Shown: in pieces, positions 11,202 to 24,153 of the stretch
Numbering within the stretch: position 1 is the stretch's first letter
Layout: the number at the start of each line of letters is the position of its first letter
Assembly (NCBI RefSeq): GCF_000283155.1
Contig: NW_004454173.1
Location: forward strand, 9,121,920 to 9,185,919
DNA: 64,000 bases
Origin: Ceratotherium simum simum
Lineage: Eukaryota; Chordata; Mammalia; Perissodactyla; Rhinocerotidae
Direction of reading: 5' to 3'
The notes under the pieces: generated by a model
Seen by the model: only the letters and a program-made list of their open reading frames with translations
The model's database searches: none
What the model was told of the DNA's origin: nothing
Made by a program: the position numbers and the translations under genes

Positions 11202-14200
11202 GTGAGTATGTGAACTGGTGCTGCTAATGCCTCGGTGTGTTTGAGGACCTGGAATTGTTAGCCCTTGATTTAGTACATTCGGCCTGTGAATTCAAACACC
11301 TTAATGTAATTTTCCATTTGGCTCTCCTCATCCTTATAAGCCATGATTTGCACTTCATGGTACAATGGGTTTTTTGTGCTCATATTCTCTATAACCTGAT
11401 GGATGCAGTCCTCGTCCATTTTAGGAAACGACAGCAGCAGTGTGGTGGAGAGTGTAGAAAAACCAGGAGAGGTGGCTTGACCTTCTGGTTAGCTGATAAG
11501 TGGTCTGACCCCCCATCCACCTGCCCTGCCCCCAGTATGCATTATGATGAGTCTCAAAGAAGGGACTTTCAAGGTGAAGTGCTTAACAAGTGTGCCTGAG
11601 TAGGCTGTGACAGCAGTCCTGAACTCCAGCCACTTCTGAGACCTTCCATGTGTATGGCCAGGCTCCTCCCATATGCCCCATCCGCTCTGTATCCTGGGGT
11701 TTTAAGGAAAGCCAGCACAGCTCAGATGTCTACGATTAGACATGTCTAATGACATGTGGATTACATGTCATCAAGTGTGAGGGTCTCCTTTTAAAAACCA
11801 TGTAAAAAGATCAGGTAGCTCTCTTGGGCTATTTGGCCAATCAGTCATCTATTCAAAAATGTTTACTGAGTGGGGCCGGCCTGGTGGCGTAGCAGTTAAG
11901 TGCGTGCGCTCTGCTGCAGCGGCCTGGGGTTTGGATCCTGGGCGTGCACCGATGTACCGCTTGTCAAGCCATGCTGTGGCGGCATCCTATATCAAGTAGA
12001 GGAAGATGGGCACGGATGTTAGCCCAGGGCCAATCTTCCTCAGCAAAATGAGGAGGATTGGTGACAGATGTTAGCTCTGTCGGGGCTAATCTTCCTCACA
12101 CAAAAAAATGTTTAGTGAGTGCCTACTATATGTCAGGTACGAATGGGCAAAGGGGATGCAGGAAGGAACAAATGGCTGATGACTCTGCTCTCGGGAGCTT
12201 ACAGTCTGGTGGGGGAGGGCAACAGTAACCAAGGTAGGCGAAGAAAGAGAATGACAGAGGCTGCTGTTATTCAGGAGGGTCAAAGAAAGTTTCTTTGAGG
12301 TGGTGACAAAACACAGCACTCATGCAATCAGGGGAGCGAGACTGGTGGAGGACAAGGATTTCAGACAGAGAGAATGGTGTGTGCAGGCGTCGGGAGGTGG
12401 GAAGGAGCCTCCCATGTCTGAGGAAGAGGAAAGGAGCCAGAAAGGCCGGAGTGTAGTGGTGGGAGATCCAGCCGCTTAAATTTTTAATTTCTCAAAATTA
12501 ATATCTCCAGACTTGAACTCCTGATTTTTGCCTCCCTAAATCCACTCCACCTGCAGTCTTCCGATCTGGGCTAAAGGCATTTTCATCCTTTTAGTTTCTC
12601 AGGCCAAAAATCTTACAAGTCATTTGTGATTTCTCTCCTTTCCACCTAAAATCCTATTGGCTCTATCTTCAAAATACAACCAGAACTTGACTGCTGGATT
12701 ATTGAAATGGCCTCTGAGTGGTCTCCCTGCTTCTGCCTTTGCCCCCTAGAGACTATTCCCAACACGGGGGCCAGATGAGCTTTTTAAACCATAAGCCAGA
12801 TCATGTCTCGTCTCTACTCAAATCCCTCTTTATTCTTAAGCTCTGAGTAAGTATATCTGAAATCATGGAAAACAGACGCCGTAGGAGGTCGGAAGGAATC
12901 CTACACTATAGAGCATAAGGACAGGTGTGGGCACACCCCTAATTCTCTTTGCCAGGCCCTGTACTGTGTGCTGGGGATGCAGAGTTGAGTGGGGAAAATG
13001 AGCCAGTGTAAAAGAACTTTGAAGGTAAAAATTCTTCCATTCACCAGTTACTTGTTGAGCATGTTTATGTGCCAGACATCGGGCTCTGCACTGTGGACTG
13101 AGAGATTTGTAAGGATTCATAATTTGATGGGAGAGCTGAGCTGTGCAGTGATGGATGTCACAGTAGTTGCTTCTGTAGAAACACAGAGGAGAGAGTGGTC
13201 CTCACCCAAAACTAAGCAGATACTTCGTTGTTGGATTACCATCATCTAGACAGCAGGGGCCATAAGTCACCTGCCAAAACCACCCAGCCCTACAGTTTAT
13301 GAACTGTGTTCCGTGAAAACTCGGGCTCTACAGAGATGCCCATGGCTGTAGATATTTTCCTACAGATGTGAAGAATATTTAATTCCTTTTAAGGTGTTTA
13401 TTTTTGGGGATTTCTGATAAAAAGTTTTAGGAAATGATTTCAGATGTTGAGAAGAAAGGTTTGAGCAAAGTCCAGTGCACTTATTTCCAGTGGGGGAAGT
13501 AGTGGCTCCAGGAGGCTGGCTGGCCTGCTCCCCCAGGGCCCATTCCCACTCCTGCTTCTCGAGCGCGAGTCAACGTCCTGATCTACTTTGCTCTCCTCTT
13601 CCCAATGTGTCTGGTGCATGAAGGTGGGCGCTTTGGAGAAGCATGCCTGTGAATAAACATAACCAAGTGTGGGCTCTCTCTTGGGTTCTCTGGTGCCTGC
13701 AAGGTCTCTGAGATCCTCAGTCCGTGTGTCGGCTTCCTTATCAAACAGTTGTAGAAGTGCTCATTTTCAATGTAATTCATTTCCTTAGGAGGAAGAATGC
13801 TGCTTCTGGCATATTCCTGACAACCTTAAGAAGCAGAACTAGGGGCCAAATGTTCTGTGGTGGTAGATGTCTCTCATTTCTTTTCTAGTGAAGAGAAAAT
13901 GCCTCCTGTGTTGCTTCGTTCATCAAGAAGCCGCAGAGAACAGAAACAAAACTCATGCCTAGAGTGGATGGGTTCCACAGAAACATTCCAGCACAAATCA
14001 CCCAGGAGGGAATTTTGGTGTATATTAAATGTATTGCTAGCTCTCCATGTATCCTAGAGCGTTTGATTTACACTAGTAATAACATCTTTGTCCGTTTTGT
14101 CTTTAGAGAGGAAATATTGAATGGAGACAGCTCTTGAAACAAATATGTCATTAATAACACAGGGATCTCGTCCATGCCTGTGCTCCCAGGCCCATTATCA

Positions 14201-14337
14201 TTCACACCAAGTGCGCTGTTAGTAATCTTTGGCAGCGGTTGAGATGGGGCCACAGTTTTACCACACATAACGTTGGCTTTCTGCAGAGAGCCGAGTGTGG
14301 TGTGGGCCAATGGGCTCTTTGTTGTTCTTCCCTGCAG
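11202..14337 (+). other. SYT16: SYT16 intron with an ERE SINE
   Basis: This GT-AG intron between the C2A exon and the first C2B exon contains a palindromic p53-like site at 11735-11750, an ERE SINE at 11872-12103 inserted in an older repeat, and an ancient repeat at about 12515-12850. No extra exon was recognised. The acceptor GTTGTTCTTCCCTGCAG is strong. Confidence 0.8.
11872..12103 (+). mobile_element. ERE-type tRNA-derived SINE
   Basis: It starts GGGGCCGGCCTGGTGGCG and includes AGCAGTTAAGTGCG (A-box region), GGTTTGGATCC (B-box region), the body with GCCATGCTGTGGCGGCATCC, and the GATGTTAGC-rich 3' part ending in a short A tract. It is flanked by near-identical copies of AAAAATGTTTACTGAGTG (one mismatch), a target-site duplication. 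The target itself is an older repeat (TTTACTGAGTGCCTACTAT), so the SINE split it. These elements are typical of perissodactyls. Confidence 0.93.
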
Positions 14338-14527
14338 AGTGGAGAGTCTCCGCTCAGCCCATCTGCAGTGTCTCACAGCGACAGTGCTTCATCCACACAG
14401 TCGCTGGCTCATGGAGGGGTGCCAGAGCTGCTGGTGGGGCTGTCCTACAACGCCACAACGGGGCGATTATCTGTGGAAATGATCAAAGGCAGCCATTTCC
14501 GAAACCTCGCTGTTAACAGAGCACCGG
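14338..14527 (+). CDS. SYT16: SYT16 coding exon: inter-C2 linker and start of C2B
   Basis: This 190-base exon (63 codons plus one base) encodes a short Ser/Pro-rich linker (SGESPLSPSAVSHSDSAS) followed by the first strands of C2B (PELLVGLSYNATTGRLSVEM, then IKGSHFRNLAVNRAP). It continues in frame from the C2A exon (NIS|SGESP). Its last base combines with AT of the next exon to make the Asp of APDTYGK. The donor CGG|GTAAGT is close to ideal. Loop 1 of C2B lacks the usual acidic pair: the position before the strand reads NLAVNRAPDTYG instead of the Asp-rich consensus. This matches calcium-independent SYT14/SYT16. Confidence 0.95.
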
Positions 14528-14864
14528 GTAAGTGCGTGTCTGTTCCTCCAGCTCTCGTCCTTCCAGGGGCAAGTAGAAGGCTGTGACTGCTTTTATCTTA
14601 AGTCTTTAATTCTTACAATAAAAATGATCTTGGTATGGCTTAGACAAGTTTTTACAAAGTGATACCTCTGGACTTTTTAATTGCCTTTCTATTTAACTAG
14701 ATTGAAGGCTTCTTCGATATTTAGATGCATCTTGACATGAAATAGGCTGGCCTCTACACATATGTCGTTTAAGGGAAAAGAATGATGTCTTTTCAGCTAC
14801 ATCATGTGTATGGGCAATTAAAATCGGCTGAAAGGTCCCAGCCCTTCACATATCTGTAAAGCGG

Positions 14865-15115
14865 CAAAGCTCAGGCTTTGGGCTGAGGCAGATCTGGGGT
14901 CAAATCCCAGCTCTACCTGCTTACCCCCTGGCTTTGCTCTGATCTTGGGCAATTTACCTCTCTTTTCTGAATCTCAATAGACTCATCTGGAACAAAGGGA
15001 TATTAATAATACCTCCCTCATGGGTTGTTTTGGGGTTCAAATAAAATGATTTATGGAAAGTGTGTAGCACAGTGCTTAATGCATAGTGAGCATTCAAGAA
15101 ACGTTAGTGGTTGTA
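14865..15115 (+). mobile_element. MIR SINE, plus orientation
   Basis: GGGGTCAAATCCCAGCTCTA, TTGGGCAATTTACCTCTC, GAATCTCAATAGACTCATCT and CACAGTGCTTAATGCATAG follow the MIR consensus nearly end to end. Confidence 0.8.
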
Positions 15116-15155
15116 GTGTTGATGGAGGAGGCGGAGGCGCGAGATCTGGGCCTGA

Positions 15156-15173
15156 CTCACCAGGGGGCGCTAC
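15156..15173 (+). promoter_or_regulatory. Strong CTCF-like site
   Basis: The sequence ACTCACCAGGGGGCGCTA matches the CTCF core (CCASYAGRGGGCGC type) almost perfectly, in forward orientation. It lies in the large SYT16 intron, just beyond a MIR. Occupancy is inferred from sequence only. Confidence 0.6.
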
Positions 15174-15995
15174 CACTTCTGAGATCACCACTAGAAAGGG
15201 GCTCAAACATCCTCCCATAGCTGCAGTCCAGGAGCCAGGAAGCCAGAATAAAAAAGCTGCTGCTGCCAGCTGCCTCTCAGGACCCAAGAAGATGGAGATT
15301 GGACGCTGGAATGATGCTGCGAAAGAATTAGCTCACCTTTCATGGTCTTACTTGTCAGCGAAACAGCTTGAAAGGGGGCAGGAAGATGGTTTTTGCCTCA
15401 GTTCTGCCCTCTGGATCTCATGCAAGTACATCTAATCGGAGGAATCTAATTTGTATCTCGAATGCTAGCTGCAAGAGAGTCTGGAAAATATTGTTGTTGA
15501 ATTTCCAGCCGTTCAAGTACAGGAAGGTAAACTAGAGGGGGAAGAGTGGAGGGCTGGTAAACCTGTTCACCACAGGCACCGAAGTCTTACTGAAATAAGG
15601 AGGAAGTCAGTAACAATGCAGTAGGCTGCACGAGTCGGTGGTCTGTGGCCTCGCATGTCAGCATCAGGTGAAGGGCCAGCAGAGCTGGTAGAAAAAGGTC
15701 AGCTCCTTCAACCAAATCTGGGCTCTCACTCTTCTTAGCCTTGGACTGTGCTGCAGCCATGAAGGCTCTGTTCCCTGGTATCTTGTCAGCCAATCTGATT
15801 AAAGCCATTAGAGCCAGTTAGTAAGGAAAGCCTAGCACTCTGGATAACAGAATAGCCCAGGTGCATAAGCCAGATTCTGTGCCCATGCTCAGAGCCAGGT
15901 GAGAGCTATTTAAAATGCATAATAGGTGCTGATTATTAATTGCATAGCTAGAGTCTCTTTGCTAGATACAGCTTTTTTTTAAAAAATAGCTCCAC

Positions 15996-16234
15996 TGGGG
16001 CCGGCCTGGTGGCGCAAGCGGTTAAGTGCGTGGGTTCCGCTGCAGCAGCCCGGGGTTCACCGGTTCGGATCCCGGGCATGCACGGACTCACTGCTTGGTA
16101 AGCCATGCTGTGGCGGCATCCCATATAAAGTGGAGGAAGATGGGCATGGGTGTTAGCCCAGGGCCAGTCTTCCTCAGCAAAAAAGGAGGAGGGTTGGCAG
16201 ATGTTAGCTCAGGGCTGATCTCTTCCAAAAAAAC
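15996..16234 (+). mobile_element. ERE-type tRNA-derived SINE
   Basis: GGGGCCGGCCTGGTGGCGCA start, well preserved A-box and B-box (CGGTTCGGATCCC), standard body and A-rich end. Flanking copies of AAAAAATAGCTC at 15981-15992 and about 16235-16246 form the target-site duplication. It is one of the better preserved copies in the window. Confidence 0.93.
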
Positions 16235-16484
16235 AAAAAATAGCTCTAAATTTACTAAAGATCTGGATTTACTGCTTTTCCTTCAGAGCTTTTGCCAGTC
16301 TCTTTCCCTGTCCTTCTGAGATTTGGTGAGATCTGAACAATTTTGGGGGAAGAACGTGGTAGAGCTGCAGAGAATGATGGGGAGGTGGATCACACAGTTG
16401 TGGCTTATCCTGGACCATGCTGGAAAGCTTTAATTGTGTGCTGGGTGGCACAGGCCATACAGGGGAGAAGGACAGCATGGCGGC

Positions 16485-16680
16485 TAAGAAAGCATCATCT
16501 GGAGGCTGACAAACTAAGGTGTGACTTCACGCTCTGCCACTTACTAGCTGTGAGTTACTAAACTTTTCTGAATCTCGGTTTCCTCATCTGTAAAATTGGT
16601 TCGTAATAATATGTACTTTCCAGGTAAGGATAATACATATAAAGCTGTGATGCTGAGGATGGTACTATTGTATTTTCATA
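16485..16680 (+). mobile_element. MIR SINE, plus orientation
   Basis: CTCTGCCACTTACTAGCTGT and TTTCCTCATCTGTAAAATTG are hallmark MIR phrases. Confidence 0.78.
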
Positions 16681-17981
16681 CATTTCTACATGAAAGAAGA
16701 TATGCCAAAGAGGAAATTCTTGTAACAAATGTTTAAAACTGAATAGGAAAAAAAGGCAAAAATAGCAAAAAATTGATTTTATTCCAAAAGTTTGTCAGTT
16801 TGGCATTTACTACATGATTTTTCATAGACATAGTGTTGCAATTTAATTTAAAACGTGACTGACATGCTGTATCTTTGCAACTGAAGTAATAGAAGACAAT
16901 GTTGCTGTGATGCTAGTAATTAGCACAGAAACCCAATAGTGAAGACAAAAGTGTTTTGTTTGTGTAGAATGTTGGTACTTGAGGAAAAGCCAGTTTAATT
17001 AGGAGGGGTTGAGAAAGGAGAAAGTTCCTTTGTAGAGGTTCTGAAAGGGACCTCTTGGCCCCTTCCAGGGCTTTAGACGTTGCTGGCGTTGGTTCTTCAT
17101 TATGTCTCTCTTAGTGACGCCACTAGCGGTACTTGGGCAGTCCTCAGGCAAGCTTAGGATACATTTTTAGTTCCCATATGGAAAAGAACGAGAGAGAAAG
17201 GAAAGGCAACAAGAGTTTTAGGAGGTAACTGAGCAGAGTTGGAAGAGCGAGGGGGAGAAGCAGAGAGGATGCAAGTGGGGAGGTGAATGGGCTTGGGAGT
17301 GGGGAGTCACGGAGGGAGCCTGCCAAGTGCTTTGTCTGCACGGTGGAGGTGGAGGGAGGGCAGGAGGCCCTGGTTCCGTGGCAGAGTCCACGACGGCGGA
17401 GCTGCCCGCCGGGGGAGAGGCACAGGTAGGAACGTGTGTGTGAGGATCACACATCCTGTGCTTGAGATTCTATTCTCAGGTGCGGTTACCTCCTCTGTAA
17501 AGAGGGGACATGAATCCTGCCTTACGCGGGGGCTATGATAACGTGAGGAATGGTTCTTAGGGAAGCCCGAAGGAAAATCGGCTGAGCCTAAGTACTAGGG
17601 ACTTTTCTTCTCTAGAATATTGAAGGTTCTAAATCTCGCTGGAAATAGAGACGAAGAGAGGATCTTTTGCCTCAAAATATATATAAGACAAAGGATAACT
17701 TGGAACTTGCTAACTTGATCCAGTCAGATGACTGTTCTGATATTTTAAACTCTTTTTGCTAAGCAAGATGGAGGAGTTGGACAAGATAGAGGAAGTTCTT
17801 TTCCTCTTTTAGGATCTTAGAAGAAATAAGCCACTGGAAATATAAGCACCACTCTCCAAACTTCTGAAGTTAACTCCTTGGGAGAGAGGGCTCAGTGAAA
17901 GGCAAGTTTTGCTCTGATGGGCAGGAGCTGGTGGGAGCATTCCTAGAGATATGAGTCTCCGCAACACCTCCCAGCTAAAAC

Positions 17982-18608
17982 TAAAAAGGCTGATTCCACC
18001 AAGTGTTGGTGAGGATATGGAGAATACATTCTTGTTGGGAGAGTAAAATGGAGCAACCACTTTAGGAAAAGGCTTGGCAGTTTCATATACAATTAAACAT
18101 GCACTGAAAATCCAGCAGTTCCATTCTTAGGCATTTCCCTATAAGTTAAAATAAAAAAAAGACCTGCACAAGAATGTTCATAGCAGCTTTATTCATAATG
18201 GCAAAAACTGCCAAGAGCCCTCATGTCCTTGTGAATAAACAAATTAAGATATATTTATATAGTATAATGCTATACAGCAATAAAAAGGGAATGAAATTAA
18301 TGGAGGCATTCAATAACATGGAGGAATCTCAGAAACATAGTACCTACTGCATAATTCCGTTTATGTGAAATTGTAAAATAAGCAAAACTCATCTATAGTG
18401 GAAAAAAAAGCAGAAGAGTGGTTAACTCAGCATTGGCATCGATGTCAGGATGGACTGGGCAGGGACATGAGGGAATATTCTGGGGTGATGGCATGTTCTA
18501 TATTTTGATAGGGGTGTGGGTTAAATGGATGTTTGCACTTCTTAAAACTTACTGAATGTTACTAGGCTTTGTGCATTTCACTGTATGTAAATTTTACCTT
18601 AAAATAGA
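17982..18608 (+). mobile_element. L1 LINE 3' end (old subfamily)
   Basis: It contains the characteristic old-L1 phrases: TTGGTGAGGATATGGAGAA, CCAGCAGTTCCATTCTTAGG, AAGAATGTTCATAGCAGC and CACTGTATGTAAATTTTACC. Reading frames are broken. This is the 3' end of ORF2 and the 3' UTR of a mammalian-wide L1. Confidence 0.85.
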
Positions 18609-18739
18609 AGAGATTCATAAAATATTGAACTCTAGCTAATGAAGTGCATGCTGAAATGTTTAGGGGTGAAGAGCAATGATCGCTACAGCTAAGATGGATT
18701 GATGGCTAGATAGGTGCATGGATATGTGAGAAAGCAAAC

Positions 18740-19101
18740 TGTCTTAGCTCAGGCTGCTGTAACAAAAAATACCATAGAATGGATGGCTTAAACAACAGAA
18801 ATTTATTTCTCATGGTTCTGGAGGCTGTGAAGTCCAAGATCAAGGCGTCCACTGATTCAGTTCCTGGTGAGAACCTTCTTCTTGGTTTGCAGACAGACAC
18901 CTTCTTGCTGTGTCCTCACATGGTGGAGAGAGAAATCATCTCTCTCATGTCTCTTCTTGTAAGGGCACTAATCCCATTCATGAGGGCTCCACCCTCATGA
19001 CCTAATTACCTCCCAAATGTCCCATGTGCAAATACCATCACATTGGAGATGAGGGCTTCAACATATGAATTTGGGGAAGATACATACATTCAGTTCATAG
19101 G
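18740..19101 (-). mobile_element. MLT1-type MaLR LTR, reverse orientation
   Basis: The plus strand shows the reverse complement of the MLT1 consensus: GTCTTAGCTCAGGCTGCTGT, AACAACAGAAATTTATTTCT, GGGCACTAATCCCATTCATG, CTCCACCCTCATGACCTAAT and CAACATATGAATTTGGGG. It is a solo LTR without internal sequence, and is long inactive. Confidence 0.85.
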
Positions 19102-19506
19102 ACAAGTGGAGCAATATACAACAATTGCAGAATCCAAGTGATGGGTATATGGTTGTCCACTGTACAATTATTTCAAGTTTTCAGTGTATTTGAAAATTTT
19201 AGTTGTAAAACATTGGGCAGAAAAAGCTGGTCTGGTCTGGAATAGTTCAGCTGGGTCAGTTGAATAAAAATAAAACAAGAGTCTTAGCCGTAGATAGGGG
19301 CTTGAGTGCCTGGCATTACTTTGTTTTTTGTTATGTTGAAATCTCAAGGTCCAACCCTATTTCCCTGACTCACTCTTGGACAGGATAGACAGGGTACCAA
19401 ACCTGAGGGCATCTTCTGTAGCATCCTCATAAACCACATCCATCCCAAGAGAAAGTATGTGACTGAGCATTTCTTCATTTCTGACTTTAACCTTTTCTTT
19501 ATTCAT

Positions 19507-19562
19507 CAGATAGATAGATAGACAGATAGATTGATTTTTATATCTGTATGTACATCTGTCCA

Positions 19563-19594
<32 letters not shown>

Positions 19595-19612
19595 TCTACC
19601 TACCTACCTATC
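19507..19612. repeat. Tetranucleotide microsatellite with inverted arms
   Basis: The left arm is GATA/GACA units (about 19507-19532), and the right arm is CTGT then CTAT and CTAC units (about 19553-19612), separated by about 20 bases. The arms are roughly complementary, so the tract could fold back. Such tracts are usually length-polymorphic. Confidence 0.9.
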
Positions 19613-20839
19613 TTTTTGGTGAAAATGCCCATGTTATTAATTGCTGGGTTTTTCAAATCATAGGTAGCCTAGAGAAGATGAAATAGGCTATTTTAAAATT
19701 ACTGAAACCAGCCCATAGAGCGTATTCAGAAACAGTATATAAATGAAGTAAAAACATGAGCTAGTCTTAGCCTAAGTCACATAACAAGCATTCCAGGCAC
19801 TTCCAGGGCAATATCTCATTTAGTACATGTGGCCAGTGTTCAAAAATGTTGTTGTCATTATTGCTGCTAAGATGGTACAGGCTCGTCTTCAAATCTGATG
19901 GCAAGGGATAGTCTCCACATCTGTACATGGCAGATGGCCCAGGTGAAAAAGCAGCTTATAGTGTCTGGTAGACATCTGAAATCCTGATATCCATTTACAA
20001 ACGCTTTTGAAAAAGTTATCATTGAGAATTAGACACATTTGATTATCTTTCGAATTTGACTTCATGGGAAAAGCAATTCACTAACAATTTAGCAGCTCTG
20101 TTCTGTTCTTTTCCTGGGCCTGCCACCCAATTACTGCGTGGCCTTGATATTTGATGGAACTTCTCTGAATTTTATTTCCTTCCCTATTAAATGAGGTTAA
20201 CAAGCTAATGTTACCGACATAAGCGCTATGTTACAAAAAATGTTAGCTCTTTTGTTGGCAAGTTCTCTTTCTCCATCTTCATCTTTGCTGCGTCTCCTTC
20301 TACAGAGACTGTGCACTGTGTGTCTATGCGCATATATACACACAGATAATGGTCCCTGTCAAAACCTATCATTAAGTTGTCCCCTCCAGTTAAAAACAAC
20401 AAGCTCCCCAGCCTCTCAGCATGTGCCTGATTAGCCACATGTGATGATTACATCCCAAATGATAATACTTACAGCAGCAGCATATTAACCTTGTTAGGCA
20501 CGCACAGTATCAGAGACTAGAGGGAAGAAAAACAAAAAAGCAAATCAAGCTGTCTCACGTTTAGTGTGAGAAGAAGTGAGATGCGGACTACACTCTACAA
20601 GTAGAGTGTAGGGAAAAAAGGACTAAAAGAAAATGGACAGATATGGGGCATGCCACCTTCTTTTAAAATCTAGGTCCAGTTTTCAGTTAAATATAGCATT
20701 TATTAGTAGCCACTATGTGCTCAGAATTATGGCCAATTCTTATGAAGATTTATATGTATGTGGCACTAACTTATTGAGTGCATATGTGATATTCCTTTAC
20801 TTACATCAATTCATTTAATTCTCACAACAATACCAAAGT

Positions 20840-23800
20840 TAGACAGAAAATCTGAAAAACAACAGGGGAGAAAATAGTTACCTTGGTATATGAATTATAT
20901 CCCAATAATGCTGTTTTTAAAACACCAGTTACCTGCAGAAGAATGACAGTAAGACTGAGGACAGACTTCTCAACAGCAACGATAGAAGCCAGAGGACAAG
21001 GGGAGAATTTCATCAAGGTCCTGAGAGAAAAGCACTCTCAACTTAGTGTTCTATTCACGTGAAGGAAAATAAAGATGTTTTGCACAAAGCTTGAAAGGGT
21101 TTATCACTGAAAGAACTACTAACATGTATTTCAGGAAGAAAGAAATTGAACATAGAAGGAAGTAGTGAAATGCAAGAAGGAATAATGAAAAATTTGGTAA
21201 ACGTGTAGGTAAATATAAGCATGTATAGACAACATATAACAAAACAGCAACAGTAGGAAAAAATGACTAGTATTAGGACTACAACAAAGTGGAAATAAAA
21301 TTCTAGGCAGAAATAACATGAAGGATGGGAAGGGGAGATGGAAGTCAAAGAATTCTAAGGTCTTTATGTTGCTTAAGAGGAGGGTAGAAATAATGATCGA
21401 TTTTAGACATTAAATCAAGTGTACATGTTAAAATTTTAATCCAACTTTCAAACCAATAGAGAGAATAAATAAGAAAAAAGAAAATTCAATTAATCCAATA
21501 GAAAGCAGAAAAAAGATATTTAAAAGCATAGAAAATGAAGAATAAATAGAAAGCAAAAACCAAAAAAAGAAATCAAAATATATCAGTGATCATAATAAAT
21601 GTAAACGGACTAAAACTCCTATGTGAAAGATAGATATAAGATTAGGTTAATATTTCTCTCTTCCTCTCAGTCTCTCCCTGTGCCCCTTCCCCACATCCTC
21701 TCGCACACACTGCAGTTTATATTGGGCTCACTTAGCCTCATAATATATACGAAAAAAAATACTAATTACCAACAAATTGGGCTTAGCTCAGGAATGCGAG
21801 AATGATTTAACATTAGGAAAAATCTGCTGGTGTAATTCACCGTATTAACTGAATTATCAGAAAACATTATGATATCTCAATAGATGCAAAAGAATGTTTG
21901 ATAAAATGTGCTTTCCATTATTTATAAAAATAACTCTTAGCAGATGAGTAATAGAATGTGTATTAGTGTAGACTAGCCTACGATGCAATAGCAAATAAAC
22001 CCTGTGGTCTCAGTGGCTTAACACAGCAGAGGTTCGTTTGTCTCTAGCATCGAAGTCCAGAGTGAGTCAGGGGACTGTCCTCTAAGCTGTGACTAAGGCA
22101 CACAGGCTCTTTCCATTTCATGAGGGGATAATCATATTCAAAATATGACCTCCACTATTGTCATGAAAGGAGAAGAGACCACGTGGGAGATTTCTTGCTT
22201 GAGTGGGAGTAGTTGAATATAGCCACGGTTGAAGGTAATACTTATCACTTCTCATACTCCGTTATTCAGAACTCAGTCATATGGCCCAGTCAACTCAAAT
22301 CTGGTGGGAAGCCTACATCCTTAATTTGATATTTGAGCTGAATCACTGTCACATTATTCACCTGAGAAGGTTCACTGGGCCTTTGTTGCTCAAAGCCTTT
22401 TATAATCTCTCTCTCATGTTTGGAGGTCTGGAAGCAATCAGCTTTTCTAGCTACAAAAAGCTCTGAATTTCCGTATACTCTTTTTCCTTTCCCTTTTCCT
22501 TTCGCACTGGTCAGTTCTTCCCCAAGCTTACATTTCACCCCGCCCCCAACCCCCTAAATGAAGCCAGTAGTACTGAATACACACTTCTAACATTCTGTTT
22601 TTCAAACTGTTTTCCTAGAGCAACAAACTCCTTAGGCATATGCTCTTCCTTCCAAGTCATAGCAGATGGCAATTTTACTGTCGCATAATATGGATTATAG
22701 ATCTGTACTGTTCTAGCCTCTAATATTAGTTTCTTCATCACCTAGAACCCAACTTCCAGGCCAGTGCCCATTCTTCTTCTTATTTTTTTTTTATCATGGT
22801 AACATTCCAGCTCAGATTACCAATTACTTTATCAGTCAGATTTTGTCAAGAAAATAGAAAATACTCTAGAAAATTTTGAGTTAGAAGTTGTTTTCATAGG
22901 GTTTAAATATGGGAAGGCTGGGAAGTAAAGGCTCTTTTCAGGAAATCCAGTAGCAGGCATCACAGGGAAGGTGCCAATATGGTCTGAGCTGTGTGCACAT
23001 GAAAGGAGTGATTCTCATGTTTGAACACCAGGGGCAAAACTCCCCTCTCCTTCTATGTTACAGTCTCATAAAGTAGCTTTCATTAGTGGACTCTAACTGG
23101 GATCTTACTGGCAAGAGATTTAGAGGAATGTAGTTTTAAGGCTTTCTGCCCCGTTGATGTAAGAAAGAGCTTAGAAAGGTGGAAATGGTATTGAATATCA
23201 ATAACTAATATGTGGTACAGAAGGGAAGATGCTTAACCTTGATAGTAGACATTTTAAGAAAAATCTACCCTAACTATCATTCTTAATTGTGAAATCCCTC
23301 AAAGTCAGTAGCAAAAATAAGCATTCCCACTAGCATCACTCTTATTCAACATGAGACTGGAGGCTCAAGGCAATTCAGTAGAATAAGAAATGGAAATAAA
23401 AATTTAAAGCTTGAAAGGAAGAAACAAAACTGCCATTATTTGTAGAAAATATGATTGTCTACATTAAAAATACAAGAAAATCCTACAAATTTAATAAGAT
23501 AATTCTTATTATATAAAATCATTGTTTTCTAATACATCAGGAACAATTAGAAAGTAGAGTTTTAAAACACTACCATTTACAACAGCAACAAAATATCTAA
23601 GATACTAAAGGATAATAATAAAAGATAAAATTATAGAAAAAAATTACCAAACTTTTTGAAAGACGTAAAAGAAAACTAAATAGATAGATATACCACGTTC
23701 ATTGGTGAGAATATTCCATATCGTGAAAATAACTTTTCCCAAATTAATCTATATATTCAGTACAATCCCAATAAAAATTTCAACACTGTTTTTTGGTGTG

Positions 23801-24142
23801 TTTCACTTTATTTTTTTTTTTTTAGAACTTGATAAGATGATTCTAAAATTCATATGCAAGAGCCAGTTAAACCAAGCAAGAGCTTAGAATACAAAAACAG
23901 TTTTTAAAAAGGTGATGGGGAATTCTCCCTAGCAGATATCAAGACATATTATAAAATGATGGTGATAAATATTATCAGGCTTAGGAAAAGATACCCAAGC
24001 CTGGAAACTTGATATCTGATGGATGTTGTATTATGAATCAGCTGGGAGATAATGGATTATTTAATAAATAATGCTTCCCATATGGAAAAAATAATTAGAC
24101 CCCTACCTCACACCACACACAAAGATCAATTTCAGGTGCAAT
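20840..24142 (+). mobile_element. Degenerate L1 LINE mosaic
   Basis: Recognisable L1 phrases appear in order: GCAACGATAGAAGCCAGAGG, then AGGAATGCGAGAATGATTTA and ATCTCAATAGATGCAAAAGA, and CAGTACAATCCCAATAAAAA. All frames are heavily broken. About 21960-22850 interrupts the L1 with other repeat-like sequence. The L1 resumes after the nested element at 24154 and runs to about 25130. Confidence 0.75.
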
Positions 24143-24153
24143 AAAGATCAAAT

